A stretch of DNA of 64,000 nucleotides from Massilistercora timonensis (GTDB lineage Bacteria > Bacillota > Clostridia > Lachnospirales > Lachnospiraceae), in the NCBI RefSeq assembly GCF_900312975.1, contig NZ_LT990039.1, positions 682,001 to 746,000 of the forward strand. Reading direction: 5' to 3'. The notes below the pieces were generated by a model that was not told where the DNA came from, ran no database searches, and was given only the letters and a program-made list of their open reading frames with translations. The stretch's first letter is position 1; each line of letters opens with the position of its first letter. This document shows positions 62,413 to 64,000 of this stretch, piece after piece. The position numbers were made by a program, and so were the translations under genes.

Positions 62413-62490
62413 TCAGCCCCCAAAGGGCATAAAAATCCCCAGCAGCAAAATACTTTTACCGCTGGGGATATAGCGAATAGACATACACAT
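62413..62490 (-). CDS. tet leader peptide, 25 residues
   Basis: MCMSIRYIPSGKSILLLGIF and a short MPFGG tail are encoded from ATG 62490 to TGA 62415-62413, directly overlapping the terminator hairpin. The same kind of short peptide precedes tet(M) and tet(W). Slow translation in the presence of tetracycline would prevent the hairpin from terminating transcription. Confidence 0.75.
   Translation of the reverse strand: MCMSIRYIPSGKSILLLGIFMPFGG
62431..62468 (-). terminator. Attenuator terminator in the tet leader
   Basis: TCCCCAGC (62436-62443) pairs with GCTGGGGA (62461-62468), followed by five T on the minus strand (62435-62431). The loop contains AAAATACTTTTACC, and upstream AAGAATACTTTTGCC can compete for the same bases, giving an alternative fold that would free transcription. 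Confidence 0.8.
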
Positions 62491-62683
62491 ACATACAACG
62501 CACTGCAAGCAGCGGTCGCTCTTTTGATATGTCAAATATATAAGGCAAAAGTATTCTTAAAAAGGGTACAAAAAACTAAGCCCCTTGCAAGGGACGGTTA
62601 CAATTCTTTGTTCCCACTATTTGATTATAGTTAATTAAGAATACCTTGCCGCATATTTTTAACTCCTTACTTGGAATAGAAAT

Positions 62684-62712
62684 ATTATAGCATATCGGCA
62701 TTGAAAAAGAAA
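62684..62712 (-). promoter_or_regulatory. Probable tet promoter
   Basis: TATAAT on the minus strand (62689-62684) has a weak TTTCTT 17 bp upstream. A short frame MRQGILN with a preceding AAGGAG follows, as in the upstream region of Tn916 tet(M). The promoter lies within the nested element, about 75 bp inside its right end. Confidence 0.6.
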
Positions 62713-62768
62713 GTCCTGAAACAAAATTTACGGAATAGTAGGCTGCTGTCTATCAATCTCTTGTGTGT

Positions 62769-62790
62769 TTCTTTATGACACATGAGCATT
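62769..62790 (-). other. Attachment site, maff2 5' junction
   Basis: The AA core (62790-62789) follows the maff2 codon GCG and precedes the element arm TGCTCATGTGTCATAAAGAA. The arm is the inverted partner of 50508-50527. Confidence 0.75.
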
Positions 62791-62913
62791 CGCACCGGGG
62801 TTGTCGTTGCCGTAACCTTCCAGCAGGTTGATGACACCCCAGATGCCGAGACCAGCGCCCAGAGCGATAACGAGGGTCTGAAGAACGGTGATAGCCTGAT
62901 TGAAAAATGCCAT
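62773..62913 (-). pseudogene. maff2: 5' half of maff2, now ending in element sequence
   Basis: MAFFNQAITVLQTLVIALGA and the following GLGIWGVINLLEGYGNDNPG are the conserved start and first membrane helix of Maff2. After A41 the frame runs into the element (NAHVS) and stops at TAA 62775-62773. The truncated 46-residue product lacks the second helix. No strong ribosome binding site is visible before the ATG. Maff2 is a small membrane protein between VirD4 and VirB6-like genes of the ICE; loss would probably impair its role, if essential. Confidence 0.85.
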
Positions 62914-63102
62914 AAATTATAGTTAGCCGGAATCATTTGAAAAGTTTGATTTAGTCATTCATAGGCATACAAAAGCCGGAACAATCGGCACCCGGTTTCC
63001 GGGGCCTGATTCCGGCTGTCCTCCTTTTTTCATTATTTTTTGGTGATTGTCCGCTTTGTACGCCGATGGCCCCATCCGGGGCGGTTGAGGCGGGTAGATA
63101 AG
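62914..63102. other. ICE segment between maff2 and IS110 copy 2
   Basis: The 189-bp stretch has no certain gene. Minus-strand frames such as GAIGVQSGQSPKNNEKRR could be the C-terminal end of the upstream gene (VirD4 expected), in which case IS110 copy 2 has cut that gene near its end. Confidence 0.35.
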
Positions 63103-63111
63103 ATCACTCCT

Positions 63112-63384
63112 ATTACAATAAATTTGGACAGGAAAGCCGGACAGCCAGTCCGGCTTTCCCTCCATCTCGTGCCTAAGCTACAATGAGAGGAGCAACTGGC
63201 TGACCAATCACTCCTTGGGCTTGTATGTCCGTGTGAAAGACTGTTAGCCATCCTCTCGTTGCAGCGTTCGATTTAAGCAGGTTGAACCACCGGATGTCGG
63301 AGAGTTCGTGTCACACAATAGATTGAATCGGCAGCGAGAAAAGATGGATTCCGGTTGCAGATTCTTTGTATTGGAGGAATGTGA
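63112..63384 (+). ncRNA. Candidate bridge RNA region of IS110 copy 2
   Basis: The region corresponds to 42897-43169 base for base, with a cluster of substitutions in the segment after CTCCTTGGG (about 63219-63242) and several compensating-looking changes in stems (for example GGGCAGCC/GGACAGCC). These could alter guide loops while preserving structure. Confidence 0.45.
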
Positions 63385-64000
63385 ATGAACTGCGTTGGCA
63401 TCGATGTTTCCAAGGGTAAGAGCATGATTGCAGTCATGCGGCCCTTCGGAGAGGTAGTGGTTTCACCCTTTGAAGTACGTCACACCGCCAATGAACTGAG
63501 CGAGCTGGCAGGACTGCTCAAAAGCCTGGACGGCGAGACCCGTGTGGTGATGGAATCCACGGGTAATTACCATGCTCCGGTGGCCTGGCTGCTCCACGAC
63601 GCGGGCCTTTATGTCTCGGTAGTCAATGCAATGCTGGTGCATGACTACGGAAACAACAGTTTAAGACGGGCCAAAACCGACAAAAAGGATGCCGTAAAGC
63701 TGGCCAACTACGGTCTTGACCACTGGCTCACATTGCCGAGATATATCCCGGAGGAGGATACCCGACTCATGCTGAAAATCTGCTACCGGCAGTACCAACA
63801 GTATTCCAAAGTTCAGACCATGCTGAAGAATAACCTGATCTCCCTGCTGGACACCACCTTCCCAGACGCAAATCGCTTGTTTACCAGTCCGCCCCGCGCC
63901 GATGGCAGCGAGAAGTGGGTGGACTTTGTCGCTACTTTTTGGCATTGCGAGTGCGTTTGTGGCCGGTCTGAGAAGGCCTTTACTACCCAATACCAGAAGT
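63385..64000 (+). CDS. IS110-family transposase, copy 2 (partial)
   Basis: The frame starts ATG 63385 (GGAGG upstream) and stays open to the window edge, about 205 codons. It begins NCVGIDVSKGKSMIAVMR, with VVMESTGNYHAPVAW and RRAKTDKKDAVKLA as in copy 1. Scattered differences (for example HTANELSEL instead of HTDSELSKL) show the copies have diverged and are not a recent duplication. Confidence 0.85.
   Translation, partial: MNCVGIDVSKGKSMIAVMRPFGEVVVSPFEVRHTANELSELAGLLKSLDGETRVVMESTGNYHAPVAWLLHDAGLYVSVVNAMLVHDYGNNSLRRAKTDKKDAVKLANYGLDHWLTLPRYIPEEDTRLMLKICYRQYQQYSKVQTMLKNNLISLLDTTFPDANRLFTSPPRADGSEKWVDFVATFWHCECVCGRSEKAFTTQYQK

Larger units (their letters stand above)
63103..64000 (+). mobile_element. 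IS110-family insertion, copy 2 (cut by window edge)
   Basis: Similarity to copy 1 begins exactly at ATCACTCCT (63103-63111), preceded by unrelated DNA (GATAAG here, TTTCA there). The distance to the transposase ATG is 282 bp in both copies. The right end lies outside the window. It sits 190 bp upstream of the maff2 start codon, in the position where VirD4 should end. Confidence 0.8.

Overview
This window looks like gut Clostridia DNA, most plausibly Lachnospiraceae or a close relative. The inference rests on AGGAGG ribosome binding sites, mixed base composition, Clostridiales-type mobile genes and the Tn1549/CTn-like conjugation genes. It is mostly accessory DNA: mobile elements lie side by side and one sits inside another. 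I saw no rRNA, tRNA or CRISPR array.

Layout: (a) 1-1.7 kb, probable chromosome edge. It holds the 5' part of a GGDEF gene and a compact type I toxin-antitoxin locus whose toxin promoter contains a LexA/DinR-like box. (b) 1.7-3.8 kb, an AlbA/Schlafen-type ATP-binding protein gene bracketed by 111-bp direct repeats and related att-like sequences. (c) 3.8-11.5 kb, a small integrative mobilizable element: regulators, a MobA/MobL relaxase with an oriT-like palindrome, an iteron-like cluster, a VirE-type helicase, a CHC2 primase, an excisionase candidate and a tyrosine integrase. (d) From about 11.6 kb to the right edge, a large Tn1549-like integrative conjugative element (ICE), read almost entirely on the minus strand. 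It has two tandem paralogous tyrosine recombinases, an excisionase-like gene, a sigma-like regulator, a bacitracin module (bcrR-bcrA-bcrB-bcrD), relaxase and MobC with an AbiE toxin-antitoxin module between them, a roughly 3056-residue methylase/helicase protein, a primase-ArdC fusion, topoisomerase III, and type IV secretion genes (CHAP hydrolase, VirB4, PrgI, VirB6-like).

(e) At 50.5-62.8 kb a second mobilizable element of about 12.28 kb lies inside the small ICE gene maff2. Both halves of maff2 can be read, and they rejoin in frame to a 72-residue protein. This element carries a large serine recombinase, TnpW, DnaC-like and RepA-like proteins, its own relaxase and MobC, a sigma-like regulator, a TrmH/SpoU rRNA methyltransferase, an AraC-type regulator, and a ribosomal-protection tetracycline resistance gene with an intact leader-peptide attenuator. 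Its ends form a 20+2+20 imperfect palindrome when joined, as expected of a serine integrase attP.

Two copies of one IS110-family element are present, the second cut by the window edge. Both abut the same 9-bp motif ATCACTCCT and share a roughly 273-bp leader likely to encode a bridge RNA.

Taken together, the ICE supplies conjugation functions, the nested element can probably use them in trans, and both carry drug-resistance cargo (bacitracin; tetracycline; possibly a ribosome-targeting antibiotic through TrmH). The most notable observations are the SOS-type toxin promoter, the reconstructible maff2 insertion, the tnpV gene read in another frame of the giant ICE gene, and the paired IS110 copies. 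All family names come from recognising sequence motifs by eye; no database search was run.
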